Shown: piece after piece, positions 9,796 through 22,070 of the stretch
Numbering within the stretch: the stretch's first letter is position 1
How the letters are laid out: each line of letters begins with the position of its first letter
From: Paulinella micropora
Taxonomy: Eukaryota; Cercozoa; Imbricatea; Euglyphida; Paulinellidae
Direction: 5' to 3'
Length of the DNA stretch: 64,000 nt
Assembly: GCA_019918135.1 (NCBI GenBank)
Contig: WBZZ01006529.1
Span: 112,501 to 176,500, forward strand
Notes under the pieces: model-generated
The model's database searches: none
What the model saw: the letters and a program-made list of their open reading frames with translations, nothing else
Told to the model about the DNA's origin: nothing
Program-made: the position numbers and the translations under genes

Positions 9796-12700
9796 CTATT
9801 TCTCTTCCCTATAATGCCTGCGTTTCTTCTTGGCTTTCTTTTTGCGCCGCATCTCCTCATGCGGCGCTGCTTGAGCTAAACTGTCCTCTTCCTTATCAAG
9901 TTTTCGTTTCTTCTTGGTCTTCTTGTTGCGTCGCGCCTCCTCGTGCGGCGCAGCTTTGCTTAAACTGTCCTTTTCCTGATCTCGCTTTCCTTTCTTCTTG
10001 GCCTTCTTGTTGCGCCTCGTCTCCTCGTGCGGCGCAGCTTGGCTTAAACTGTCCTCTTCCTGATCTCGCTTTCGTTTCTTCTTCGCCTTCTTGTTGCGCC
10101 GCGTCTCCTTGCTATCCTCCGAGGGAGACAACAAGCCCTTAGGAAACAACAAGCCCTTAGCGTGCCCACTGGAAGTGTACATATTGTGGTTAAACTTCTT
10201 CGTCAGGTCCAGCCCAGGAAAGCTTGCCTGCAAACGATCCAAAAATAGCTTTTCGGCTCGCTCGCTTAACTCCCCCTTCTCGAAACCCAGAAAGCTTTCG
10301 AAGCTTTCCACGAGATGCTGGGGCTGTACTGCAAACCGTCCCACGTTCGTGCCTTGCCCCACGCAAAAAACAGTCTCTGTTTGTTTATCCAAACCCGGTA
10401 GTTTAAATTGATTAACGTCTCTGCGGAACGCCGACTCCCACCGTTCGAATCCGTCTTCCGACGCCTGGCTGCTTGTTATGAACGGCACTGAGTGGGCAGG
10501 CGACTCGCTGAGTGCCAAGTGCTCCAGTGCGCAAGCGTGCAGGTACTGTGCGAGCTCTTCCGACGAAGGCACGTCGGGCAAAGATTTTATCGATGCGGGC
10601 TCTGCAAGCTGCAAGAGCGTGCCTGCCAGGCCTTCCTGGCGCAACTGCTCCGCGGTCCACAGTGGCTCACCGTTAGCATCGGGCAGTACCAATACTTAGC
10701 TCCAATTGCTTATCTTTATTTTTTTTTGCCAGGTACCTCGCGGTCGGAACGTAGTACCTTGAACAGCTTTTTGTGATGGGAGGCATCATGCGCCTGCCTC
10801 GAACAACCATCCAGCACAACCAGCAGGCTCTGCTGCAGCTCCGCGTTCTTGCGCGCCCAGTCGTGGTCCTTCGCACCATCGCGAAAGACCGCCACGTGCT
10901 CGTCACCCAAAATCTGGCAGTAGGAACGCAGGATCTGCTTCAGCAGCAAGGGCACCTAGCCCGCAAGGCAAAGCCACGACTGTACGGGGCGCTCTTGCAT
11001 GGGGCGGCAGGCCCGCAACTGCTGCACGAGCCAAAGCACAAAGAAATCTCCGTCGGGCGCTTTGAAGCAGTCTCGAATCAAGACGCCCCAGTCTGGCACT
11101 TGCCGCACACACGACGGGTCGCTGCCTGCCGTTTGATCGAGGGCCAATCCCCGCGGTAGGAGCAAACGTTGAAAATCCTTCTCGTGCATTGCTTTCGCAC
11201 AGTCTTCTTCCCATACACTGAACAGGTTCTGTTTTTTCCTGTGGCGCGACGCCCATTTGCGCGGCACTAGCTCTTGATCCGCATTGCACTGTTTGTACTC
11301 TTTCCTCAGTCGCTGGAGCTTAATCGCTTGTGTGTGCTCGACTAGCACGTCTTCGCCGAGCAGGACTTCTCGCATAGCGGTAACCCGCACCGCCGCGTGA
11401 GTATCCGTTCGCCCCAGCCACCAGCGCCCCAGCACATCGCATAGGTCGCGTACAAATTCGGTAGTTGGTTCCGGATTGATGAGAAAAATCCACTGGAAAT
11501 CTTTAAGGCAGTCCTTCTTTAGCTGAAGCAACGGTTGTTGCTTTAGACTGGCAGCAAAGCGTTGCATTTCGACGCTGAGCTGCATAGCACGAGTGCTGAC
11601 GGAAAGGCTCAGCCACGCATCCCAGGTGAGTTTCGACAGAAGGGACGTCTGCGGGGCCTCGCGGCTGCGGTGCAAGAAAAGCTCCTGGTGTTCGGGCGTG
11701 TCCTTCCACACGAGACGAGCCAGTTCCTTCAGGTACCACCAGGGATTTTCCACCTTGAAAATTTTGCCGTAGTTTATTGGCGCGGCCCATTTCCCAAAGT
11801 AATTCGGATTAAGCTTCTCGAAGTATTCCGCGAGCTTCCAAAGAATGTCAAGATAATAAAAAGGCTTCACGTTTGTCCCGCTTGCATCAGTGGCTTCAAG
11901 GGCACAGATCCAATACAGGGAGGCGAGCTCCGCGTTACGACGGGGAACACCGCGACCGGACTCGACACAGCAACCAAGGAGGTAAAGCGCCTCTGGGTGC
12001 CAAAAGGCAGGCTCGCGGCGCAGCTTGTCCACGACCAGGACGTCGTTGTCGTTGGTTTTCGTCTGGAACAGTCGCTTAGCCTCTGCCAGCTCGGCCGCTC
12101 CGGGCATAGAGCTGGAGCTGCTTGAGCTGGCGCTGTGAGACGCGGTTGGTCTGGAACGTACAATCTGCCACAAAAGTTTTTCTACTCGTTTTATGAAGCT
12201 CGCCCAAGCGGGAGCACTCTCCATGGCATCTGGGTTTGTGGAGATAGGCAGGATGACGTCGTCGCGCTCGGGCGAGGACGGTGCAGGGCCCTGCTCGTGT
12301 GCGGTCTCCTACTGCTGGTCCGGGCCTGTGCGCTGGTCGTTGCGCTCGCGCTGAACTCGTGGGATGGTTCCACCAGCTTCCGGGTTCACGGTGCGACGGC
12401 TTGCTTCGCTGCAAAGCCTCCATAACAGGGACGTCTCGGGGGCGTTGCGGCTGCGGGCCAAAAAAGCCTCTTTGTCCTGGGCCGGCACTCTCTCCAGGAG
12501 TTGAGCCAGCTCTTGAAAGTAATAAAACGGGTCCTAGCTGGGCGATTCCCAGCCGATGTCCACGTCAATAGTCCAGCCGTGCTGCTCGCAGTATTTCGTT
12601 AACTTCCACAAAAGGTCTAGCTGATGCAGTGGCTCCAGCATAATTGGACGATATTTCTCGATGGCACAGGCCCAGTATATAAAGGCCGCATGTATTTTCC

Positions 12701-13110
12701 CATCCAATGCCATGCAGCACCCGAGATGGTATAACGCTTCGTTGCACCAAACCGCGGGCTCCGTCTTTCAAAATCTCGACTGCCCCCTGGCGGTTGCCCT
12801 GCTCGAGCTCCTTTTTAGCCTTGGCAAGCTGCTTGTACGCTTCAGGTGGCAACGCAGCTGGCTTGGACTGAATATCTGCCCACAACCTATCGGCTTCATT
12901 TTGCAGTTCCTTTTCCAGGTCATCTTGCGAGGTTTTGTCTTGCGTTGGCTCCTGTAGTCCAGCGGCCAGCGTAGGGTGCTGTGCCAACGCCCGTGAGCTT
13001 CCGTCGCCGTGTTCCAGCTCGCGCAGGGGTCGGTCTCCCATCTCGTGTTTGGGTAGGAAAATACCTAGCTTTACAATAACAGGAATCAGTTGGAGATGCT
13101 TCTCTGGGGA
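9796..13110 (-). pseudogene. Sel1-repeat protein gene, copy B (broken)
   Basis: Paralogue of copy A, colinear with it on the minus strand. Coding blocks are 13119-12565 (N-terminal region with the shared PVIVKLGIF start motif), an unlabelled frame at about 12790-12230, 12224-10956, and 10692-9796. The first Sel1-like module is at about 12.76-12.4 kb (LYHLGCC) and the second near 12.0 kb (LYLLGCCVESGRGVP, then ASLYWICALEA). The C-terminus has four 28-residue units of the RRNKKAKKKRKRDQEEDSLS type, against about two and a half in copy A. Breaks: a frameshift near 13.09 kb, another near 12.78 kb, TAG at 12534-12536, 12309-12311 and 10956-10958, and a disrupted A-rich stretch near 10.72 kb. At least two of the TAGs stand where copy A has Gln. 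Copies A and B differ strongly in protein sequence although their 3' flanks are nearly identical. Confidence 0.6.
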
Positions 13111-14380
13111 CGACGCCAACTATTTTGGCTGGGCAGGCGGGGGTGGGGGGGGGAAGCGAGTCCGCGTGTAAAGAAGAAATATCGTGGCTGCCTGGCGCAT
13201 GACTGTGCCGCAAGACGAGCTCTCCACCCTTCCGACCGATCGGCGATCGGCAAGCAAAACTAGTAAGGGTAAACGGGAAAGCAGTGATCGGGACTATGAA
13301 GCAATTTCGCGAGCAGCGACTGCCCCAAATTTCTGGTTGTTTTTTCCCCAAACATACTGCTGCAGCACCCTGCCACAGGGTGCTACAGCTGCGAGCACTG
13401 CCTCCGAAACAAAAAAAAACAAAAAACAAAAAATCTCTTCTTCTGGCGCTGCTCGTCCGCCTTGCCTCGTCCCCTCCTGCCCTCCCTCCCTCCCCTCCCG
13501 CCGGTCGGACGACGTGCCCTCCAAAAAAAAAATTTTTTTTTTCGATTTCTGGTTGTCTGCCTTCTGATTTGGCATGGCATGCTGCTCCAGCACCTGTGAC
13601 AGGCCCGACATGCTGCTCCAGCACGGGTGGCAGGCTCAACACGCTGCTCCACCACTGGTGGCAGGCAGCTGCCCAAAAAGACTTGTTTTCTGTTCTCTCG
13701 CGCCGCCCCTCTTGCCCTCCCTCCCTCCCTCCCTCCCTCACCCTCCCGCCCGTCGGACGACGTGCCCTCCAGAAAAACAGTTTTTTGATTTCTGGTTTTC
13801 TGACTTCTGATTTTAGCGCAACATGCTGCTCCAGCACGGGTGGCAGGCTCCTGCCCCCCCCCCCCCCAAAAAAAAAAACTTTTTTTCTGTTCCAGACAGA
13901 GGTTAATGAAGAAGAGCGGGCAAGTGTGGGAAAAAATGCAGCAGCTGGAACGCGACGTGCCTCACTGCGCTGTGCGGCAAGCTAAAGTCCACAGCGCTGT
14001 GCGGCAAGCTAACGTCCCGTCGTGCAAACTGTAATTTTTTCTTCCCCCTCCCTCCCTCTCACCCCTGCTTTGTTTGTGACAATTCGGCAAGAGGGTAAGT
14101 GTGCCTTTCTCCTGTGGTACGGAAATTCAAGAGGGGATGCCGAAAAGGGTGGGGGCGGGGGAGAGGGAGGAGAGATGATCAAACATTTCTCTTGTTGGTC
14201 GGCGGTGGTACGACACTGCCCAAGGTTGCACAATGGACAACGGGGCTGCGACACGTCGCACCTGGCGCATAACTGCGCCGCAAGGCGAGCTATCCTGCCT
14301 CCCAACTAACCTTAACCCTAACCCAACCGGCAAGCAAAACCAGGAAGGGTAATTGGAATGCCGTGATGGGGACTATAAAA
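13111..14380. repeat. Mixed repeats with a 150-bp direct duplication and variant repeat units
   Basis: A roughly 150-bp segment at about 13185-13345 (GCGCATGACTGTGCCGCAAG...) recurs at about 14255-14410. The second copy contains CTTAACCCTAACCCAACC, a short telomere-like string. Between them are variant repeat units with CTGCTCCAGCAC cores (13590-13850) and C and A runs. A 43-codon open frame near 13904 (MKKSGQVWEKMQQLERD) is seen, but nothing supports it as a gene. Confidence 0.6.
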
Positions 14381-14751
14381 GAATTTCGCCAGCAGCGACT
14401 GCCCCCAAAAAGCCGATTTCCGAATTCCAATTTCTGATTTTTTTTTCCCCAAACATGCTACTGCAGAACCCTGCCACAAGGTGTTACAGCTGCGAGCCCT
14501 GCCTCCAAAAAAAAATTCTGTGCTGCTCGTCTGCCTTGCCTCGCCTCCTCCTTCCTCCCATCCTCCCCGCCCGCCCAGTGCAGCAACAAAACCTAGTTCC
14601 AAATATCTGATTTCTGATTTCTGATTTTTTGCCCCAAACATGCTGCTGCAGCACCCTGCCACAGGGTGCTACAGCTGTGAGCCCTGTCTGTAAAAAAAAA
14701 ATTCTATGCTGCTCGTCCAACTTCCGCTCGCCTCCCCCCCCCACCCCAGCA

Positions 14752-14792
<41 letters not shown>

Positions 14793-15303
14793 ACAGGGCT
14801 CGCAGCTATAGCACCTTGTGGCAGGGTGCTGCAGCAGCATGTTTGGAGAAAAAAATCAGAATCAGAAATCAGAAATTTGGAACTAGGTTTTGTTGCTGCA
14901 CCGCGCGGGCGGGGAGGAAGGGGGGGGGCTGCTCGTCCGCCTTCTCTCGCCTCCTCCTTCTTCCCCCTTCTTTCCCGCTCGCCCGGTGCAGCAGCAAAAT
15001 CGAGTTCCAAATGTCTGATTTCTGATTTCTGATTTTTTCACCCAAACATGCTGCTGCAGCACCCGCCACAGGGTGCTACAGGTGCGAGCCCTGTCTCCAA
15101 TTTTTTTTTTCTAAGCTGCTCTCGTCCGCCTTCCTCTTGCCCCCCCCCCCCCCCCTCCCCGCCCGCCCGTTGCAGCAACAAAACCTAGTTCCAGATTTCT
15201 GATTTCTGATTTCTGATTTTTTTCCCCAAACACGCTGCTGCAACAGGGTGCGAGCCCCACCTCTTAAAAAAAAATGTCCTGCTGCTCGTCAGCCTTCCCT
15301 CGC

Positions 15304-15353
<50 letters not shown>

Positions 15354-15470
15354 CAGCCCGTCCGTCCGGTGCAGCCATGCAAGAAAACAGAGTTCCGAAT
15401 GTCTGATTTCTGGTCTCTGATTTTTTTTCTCCCAAAAAATTCCCTGCCACAGGGTGCGAGCCCTGCCTCA
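14380..15470 (+). repeat. Tandem array of GCACCCTG/TTTCTGA repeat units
   Basis: Five to six further units of the family described at 6618-8640 lie here. Cores are near 14457, 14640, 15047 and 15230, and an inverted unit is at about 14790-14905. The block contains a T run (about 14757-14786) and a C run of about 44 bases (about 15307-15350), both likely slippage-prone. There is no gene. Confidence 0.75.
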
Positions 15471-15484
15471 AATAAATAAACAAA

Positions 15485-15563
<79 letters not shown>

Positions 15564-15880
15564 AACTAATAACGTGTTTCTTTTCTGTGGTGTTGAGCTG
15601 TAGCTCAAGTTTATACATCCCAACTCCCCGAGAGCTTGGACAATATCGATCAAGCGCGGCATGTCATACTGCTGTTTCTTTTCTGTGTATTTATGGTTTG
15701 GGCACAAGGGGTCGATGTAAGCAGACCTACAGCGAGCACAACGGAATGCGATGGCCAAAGGTTTGCCTAAGTACAAAAAAAAAAAGAAAAAAAAAAGGGG
15801 GGGGGGGGAATTTATTCTATTTGGTCGTGATAAACATGCGACGCATAAGCAAATTAAACAGGTTGCAGGGGTAAAGCTAC
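15471..15880. repeat. (AAAT)n microsatellite and partial dispersed repeat
   Basis: A (AAAT)n tract (about 15470-15563) is followed by a partial copy (about 15590-15750) of the dispersed repeat also found at 24590-24740 and at 59815-59960. The shared landmarks are CATCCCAACTCCCCGAGAG and GTATTTATGGTTTGGGCAC. No gene. Confidence 0.7.
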
Positions 15881-18530
15881 AGCACCGTGCTAAAGGATCA
15901 GAAATCATGTATTCCGAAAAGCTTTTTCGGACGGGTGGACGAGCAGGAGCGGGCAAACGGAAAACATCTTTGTCTTCTTCGTTCTCTCGCGCGTTCCATT
16001 CCTTCCTTCCTGCCTTCCCACCCCACCACCACCACCACCACCCTCGCTTCCCCCCTCCCGCCCGTCAGTCAGGAAACAACGGATTTCCGAATTGATCATT
16101 TCTGATTTTGCATAGTGCCGGGTGGCAAGGGGTGAGGTACAACACCGTGCTAAGAAAAAACCGATTTTTTTCTTTCTCTCGCGAGTTCCCTTTTTCGTCC
16201 CGTCCCGTCCCCCCCCCCCCCCCCTCCCTCCGTCCCTCCCGTCCGCCAGGGGCAAAATAATCGATTTCCGAATGGCTGATCTGATTTTTCAACAACATGC
16301 TGCTCTAGCACGGGTTGCAGGGATGGAGCTACAGCGCACCGTGCTGAAATCAGAAATCGGACATTCGGGAAAACTTTTTCCGGACGGACGGACGGACGGG
16401 CAGGACGGGGCCAAGGGATTTTTTTTTCTCGCACGTTCCACTCCTTCCCTCTTCCCCTCCCCCCCCCCCCTTCCGCCCGCCCGCTAATAAAAAAAACTTC
16501 TGATTTCTGATTTTGTAAACAACATGCTGCTGTAGCACGGGTTGCAGGTGGTGCTACAACTGCAAGCCCCTTGCCAAAAACCTTTTCGCTTTTCCTTCAC
16601 CCCTCCGCCTTGTACACCCTCCCTCTTGCCCATCCTTCGTCCAACACTCTCGCCGCCCGCCAGACCAAAACCAACCTAGCTGGGCAGTATGCGCCAGAGG
16701 GGGCGGTGGTGCCACCCTGCCGCTCACTCACTCACTTGCTCACTCACTTGCGCACGCACTCACTCACCCACTCGCTTGCTCACTCACACACTCGTTCACT
16801 CACGCACTCACTTGCTCACTCACTCACTCACCCACTCACTTGCTCACTCACTCACTCGTTCACTCACTCACGCACTCGCTCTCTCACTGACTTTCTCACT
16901 CACTCACGCACTTACTCACTCACTGACTTTCTCACTCACTTAATACAATCAGAAATCAGAAATTCGGAAATCATTTTTTTCCAGGCAGACGTGCGGGAGG
17001 AAGGGGGGGGGGCTGGCGGTGGTTGAGCGCGCGCGAGAATGAATTCTATTGTCCCCTACCCTCCCTCCGCGCCCCTCCCGTCCGTCCGAAAAAAAGAATG
17101 AAAAATCAACAGAGTTCAGAAAAAATTCTGCGAGTGAGTGAGTGAGTGAGTAGTGGGTGATTTATTCAGTGAACTAGTGAGTGAGCAAGTGAGTGAGTGA
17201 GTAATTGAGTGATTGGACGAGTGAGTGAGTGTGAGTGAGCGAGTGAATGAATGCAGGTGAGTGAATAAGTGAGTGAGTAAGTGAGTAAGTGAACGAGTGA
17301 GTGAGTAAGTAACATGTCGCTGTAGCACGAGTTGCAGGGGTTTGCTACATCACCATGCTAAGAAAAACATTTTTCGTTCTCTCGCGAGCTTCCCCCTTTG
17401 CAGCTGTAGCACAGCCCCTGCAGCCCGCGTCCAGCGTGTCTTGCAAAATCAGAAATCAAAAATTCGGAAATCTGTTTTTTTTTTTTTCTTTCAGGGCGGA
17501 CGGGCGGAAGGAGGGGGGGGGGGGGGGGGCGGTGGGTGGAGTGAGGGAGCAGTGTGCATTGTTCTCTCGCATCGTTCCTTCTTGCAGCTTTAGCGTAACC
17601 CCCTAGCCCTGGCAGCATGTCTTTACAAATCAGATCAGAAACCAGAAATTCGGACCTCTGCTTTTTTTTTTCTTCGTTTTTTTCAGAGGGACTGACAGAC
17701 GGGAGGAGGGCGCAGGCAGGGTGCCTGGGAAAAATTATTCTTGATTCTCTCACGCGTTCCCCGCCCCCCTGTACCCCCTTTTCTTCTCCGCCTCGTACAC
17801 CCTCTCTCCATCTCTCGTCCAACACTCTCGCCGCCCGCCAGATAAAAACCAATCTAGCTAAACAGTACGTGCCAGAGAGGCCTGAGTTGCCACCCCGCGC
17901 TCACTCACTCGCTCACTCACTTGCCCACTCACTTACTCACCTACTCGCTCACTTGTTTGCTCTCACCTACTAGCTCACTCACTCATGCATTCACTCACCT
18001 GCTCACTCACTTGCTCACTCACTTGCTCACTCACTTGCTCACTCACTTGCTCACTCACTCACTCACTTATTAATTTACTTGCTGACAGGACTTGCTCACT
18101 CCCTCACTTATTCACTCACTTATTCACTCACTCATTCACTCACTTGCTCACTCACTTGCTCACAGAAATCAGAAATCCGCAACCATGCTTTTTCCTTATT
18201 TTTCTTTTTTTGCCGGCGGACGGGCGGAAGGGAGGGGGGCGGGGATGAGGGGAGGGACAAGGGGGCAAAAGAATTTGTTCTTTCATTCTCGCGCGTGTTG
18301 CTCCCTCCCTTCCGCGCGGGAAAAAAATAAAATTACTTCCGAACTTCCCGTTTCTGATTTTGCAAACAACGTGCTGCTGTAGCACAGGCTGCAGGGGTGC
18401 GCTACATCACCATGCTAAGGAGCAAACCTTCTCTCTTGCGCTTCCCCCTGGCAGCTGTAGCACACCCCCTGCAGCCCGTGCAGCATGTCTTGCCCCCCAC
18501 TCTCCCCGCCTGCCCGTCTGGTGCAGCCAT
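15880..18530 (+). repeat. GCACGGGTTGCAGGG repeat family with (CACT)n arrays
   Basis: This is a second satellite-like family related to the first but with a TAGCACGGGTTGCAGGGGT core, a TTTTCTCTCGCGCG tract and a CCGTCCGTCCG stretch. It includes (CTCACT)n-type arrays at 16725-16945 and 17895-18165, and the opposite-strand form (GAGTGAGT) at 17130-17310. Copies of the composite module with CCAACACTCTCGCCGCCCGCC lie at about 16640 and 17820. Apparent long open frames (for example THSLTHSL proteins) come from the tetranucleotide arrays. Confidence 0.75.
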
Positions 18531-19192
18531 GCAAAAAACCCGATTTCGAATTTTGATTTCTGATTTCTGATTTTTTTTTTTCCTCAATATGTAGCTGCAG
18601 CACCCTGCCACAGGATGCTACAGCTGCAAGCCCTGCCTCCATAATTTTTCTTCTATGCTGCTCGTCCGCCCCTCGCCCCCCCCCCCCCCCCCCCGCCCGT
18701 CTGTCCGGTGCAGCAACAAAACCTAGTTCCAAATGTCTGATTTCTGATTTCTGATTTTTTCCTAAACATGCTGCTGCTGCCTCCATAATTTTTTTCTGTG
18801 CTGCTCGCTCGCCTTCCCTCCCCCCTTCCCCCCCCCCCCCCCCCCGCCCCCCCCCACGCCCGTCTGTCCGGTGTTGCAACAAAACCTAGTTCCGAATGTC
18901 TGATTTCTGATGTCTGATTTTTTTTTGCCCAACTTGCTGCTGCAGCACCCTGCCACAGGGTGCTACAGCTGCGAGCCCTAGCTACAATTTTCTTTTTTTT
19001 TTCTGCTGCTCGTCCGCCCTCCCTCTCCCCTCCCCCCTTCTTCCCCTCCCTCCCCGCCCGTCCGTCCTTTGCAGCCGCGCAAGAAAACGATTTCCGAATT
19101 TCTGATTTCTGACGTCTGATTTTTTTTTGCCCCAAACATGCTGCTGCAGCACCCTGCCACAGCACGGTGCTACAGCTGCGAGCCCTACCTCC

Positions 19193-19223
<31 letters not shown>

Positions 19224-19428
19224 AAATCTGCTGCTTGTCCGCCCTCCCTCTGCCCTGCCCCCTTGCCCCCTCCCTCCCCGCCCGTCCGTCCGTTACAGCG
19301 CGTAAGAAAACGAGTTCTGAATGTCTGATTTCTGATTTCTGATTTTTTTTGCCCCAAACGTGCTGCTGCAGCACCCTGCCACAGCACCCTGCCACAGCAC
19401 GGTGCTACAGCTGCGAGCCCTACCTCCA

Positions 19429-19490
<62 letters not shown>

Positions 19491-19685
19491 CTGCTTTTCC
19501 GCCCTCCCTCTCCCCTCCCCCCTTCCCCCCTCCCTCTCCGCCCGTCCGTCCGTTGCAGCCGCGCAAGAAAACGGGTTCCGAATTTCTGATTTCTGATTTT
19601 TTTTTTTTGCCCCAAACATGCTGCTGCAGCACCCTGCCACAGGCTGATACAGCTGCGAGCCCTACCTCTACAACAACAACAACAA

Positions 19686-19760
<75 letters not shown>

Positions 19761-19990
19761 CTGCTTTTCCACCCTCCCTCTCCCCTCACCCCTTCCCCCC
19801 CTCCCTCCCCGCCCGTCCGTCCGTTGCAGCCGCGCAAGAAAACGATTTCCGAATTTCTGATTTCTGATTTCTGATTTTTTTGCCCCAAACATGCTGCTGC
19901 AGCACCGTGCCACAGCACGGTGCTACAGCTGCGAGCCCTACCTCCACAAAGAAAAAAAAAATTCTGCTGCTTTTCCGCCCTCCCTCTCCC
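18530..19990 (+). repeat. Tandem array of GCACCCTG/TTTCTGA units with very long A runs
   Basis: Seven units of the first repeat family occur, with cores near 18600, 18945, 19145, 19365, 19625 and 19890. Several have an extended core CCACAGCACGGTGCTACAG. Two A runs of about 57 and 70 bases (about 19430-19486 and 19687-19756) and an (ACA)n tract (about 19196-19222) lie where other units have short A runs. No gene. Confidence 0.75.
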
Positions 19991-21050
19991 CTCCCCCCTT
20001 GCTGCGGGTTTGCGGTGAATCTCGCGACAAATGCCAAAAACACTGGAATTTACGGACGCTTTATTTTTCGCCGCAATTTGCGGAACATACGGAAAATTTT
20101 TTTTCGGGCGAAGGACATTTAGGCAGTAATGTTGTAGCTCAAGAAAATTTTTGGGGACAGAAGGGCGGGCGGGGGAAAAAATGTAAAAACATGAAAAAAT
20201 TCCCCTCCCGAGTTTCTTTCCCCAAAAATTTTCTTGAGCTACCTTCCGATTGCCGAAACGTCCTTTGCAATTTTTTTTTTCTTAGTTTTCTGTTTTCCGG
20301 TGAATTTTGCGACATATGCACCGGTGCCGTAATTTACGGATAACTGATATCTGCCGAAATTCGCGGCACACATAAATTTTTTTTTCGGGCGAAGGACGTT
20401 TCGGCAGTAATGTTGTAGCTCAAGAAAGTTTTTGGGGAAAGAAGGTCGGGCGGGGAAAAAAATGTAAAAACATGAAAAAATTCCCCTCCCGAGTTTCTTT
20501 CCCCAAAAATTTTCTTGAGCTACCTTCCAATTGCCGAAATGTCCTTTGCAAAATTTTTTTTTCGTAGTTTTCTGTTTTCCGGTGAATTTTGCGACATATG
20601 CACCGGTGCCGTAATTTACGGGTAACTGATATTTGCCGAAATTCGCGGCACACAGAATTTTTTTTTCGGGCGAAGGACATTTAGGCAATAAAGTTGTAGT
20701 TCAAGAAAATTTCTGGGGAAAGAAGGTCGGGCGGGGGAAAAAAATGTAAAAACATGAAAAAATTCCACTCCCGAGTTTCTTTCCCCAAAAATTTTCTTGA
20801 GCTACCTTCCAATTGCCGAAATGTCCTTTGCAAAAACAAAAAAAAAAAAAAAAAAAAAAAAAATTCGTAGGTTTAGGTTTGCGGTGAAGTTCGCGACAAA
20901 TGCCAAAAACACCGGAATATACGGACGCTTTGTTTTGGCCGCAATTTGTGGCACACACAGAATTTTTTTTTCGGGGGAAGGACATTTCGGCGATAAAGTT
21001 GTAGCTCAAAAAAATTTCTGGGGAAAGAAGGTCGGGCGGGGAAAAAAATG
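19990..21050 (+). repeat. Foldback repeat, three to four tandem units
   Basis: Units near 20000, 20290, 20560 and 20850 each carry GGCGAAGGACATTTAGGC and GTAGCTCAAGAAAATTT. Further on lies the inverted partner AAATTTTCTTGAGCTAC with CCGATTGCCGAAACGTCC, so each unit can fold back with arms of about 50 bp. The ends are GCGGTGAATTTTGCGACA-like. No open frame is conserved, so it looks like a non-autonomous foldback or MITE-like repeat amplified in tandem. Confidence 0.65.
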
Positions 21051-21294
21051 TAAAAACACTGCTGCAGCACCCTGCCACAGGATGCTACATTTACGAGCCC
21101 TGCCTCAAAATTGTTCTGTGCTGCTCGTTCGCCTTCCCTCGCCCCCCCCCCCCCCCCCCCCCCCCCCCCACGCCCGTCTGTCCGGTGTTGCAACAAAACC
21201 TAGTTCGGAATTTCTGATTTCTGATTTTTTTTTTGCCCAACATGCTGCTGCAGCACCCTGCCACAGGGTGCTACAGCTGCGTGCCCTACCTCCA

Positions 21295-21338
<44 letters not shown>

Positions 21339-21875
21339 CTGCTTTTCCGGCCCCCCCCCCCCCCCCCTTCTCCCTCCCCGCCCGTCCGTCCGTTACAGCG
21401 CGCAAGAAAACGAGTTCTGAATTTCTGATTTCTGATTTTTTTTTTGCCCCAAACATGCTGCTGGAGCACCCTGCCACAGGGTGCTACAGCTGCTAACCCT
21501 GCCTCCAAACATTTTTTTTTCTGCTGCTCGTCCGCCCTCCTCGCCCCCCCCCCCCCCCCCCATCCCCCTCCCTGCCTTCCCGCCTGCCCGTCCGTCCGGT
21601 GCAGCCAAGCAAGAAAACCGAATTTCTGATTTCTGATTTCAGATTTTTTTTCCTCAACATGCTGCTGTAGCTGCAGCAACTAGCCCTGCCTCCAAACATT
21701 TTTTTTTTCTGCTGCTCGTCCGCCTTCCTCGCCCCCCTCCCTCCCCGCCCGTCCGTCCGTTGCAGCCACGCAAGAATACCGAGTTCCGAATTTCTGATTT
21801 CTGATTTTTTGCCCCAAACATGCTGCTGCAGCACCCTGCCACAGGGTGCTACCGCTGCTAGCCCTGCTCTCAAAT

Positions 21876-21932
<57 letters not shown>

Positions 21933-22070
21933 CTGCTGCTCGTCCGCCTTCCCTCGCCTCCCCCCCCCCCCCCCCCTCTCCCTTCTTCCCACCCCGCTTC
22001 CTCCCCGCCCGTCCGTCCGGTGCAGCCATGCAAGAAAACCGAGTTCTGAAGTTCGAATTTCTCATGCTGC
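21050..22070 (+). repeat. Tandem array of GCACCCTG/TTTCTGA units
   Basis: Five units have cores near 21065, 21245, 21460, 21665 and 21825. Contains an A run (about 21296-21334) and a T run of about 54 bases (about 21879-21932). No gene. Confidence 0.75.

Noticed and set aside
16571-18248. Thr/His/Ser/Leu repeat proteins (THSLTHSL)
   Set aside because: Translation of CACT tetranucleotide arrays; matching frames occur in every CACT or GAGT array.
18653-19918. 421-codon minus-strand open frame
   Set aside because: It spans several satellite units and two long A runs; its sequence is poly-Phe plus the repeated unit translated.
6800-22070. A CRISPR-like array
   Set aside because: Units are far too long, diverged, contain homopolymers, and occur in a eukaryotic setting with both orientations.
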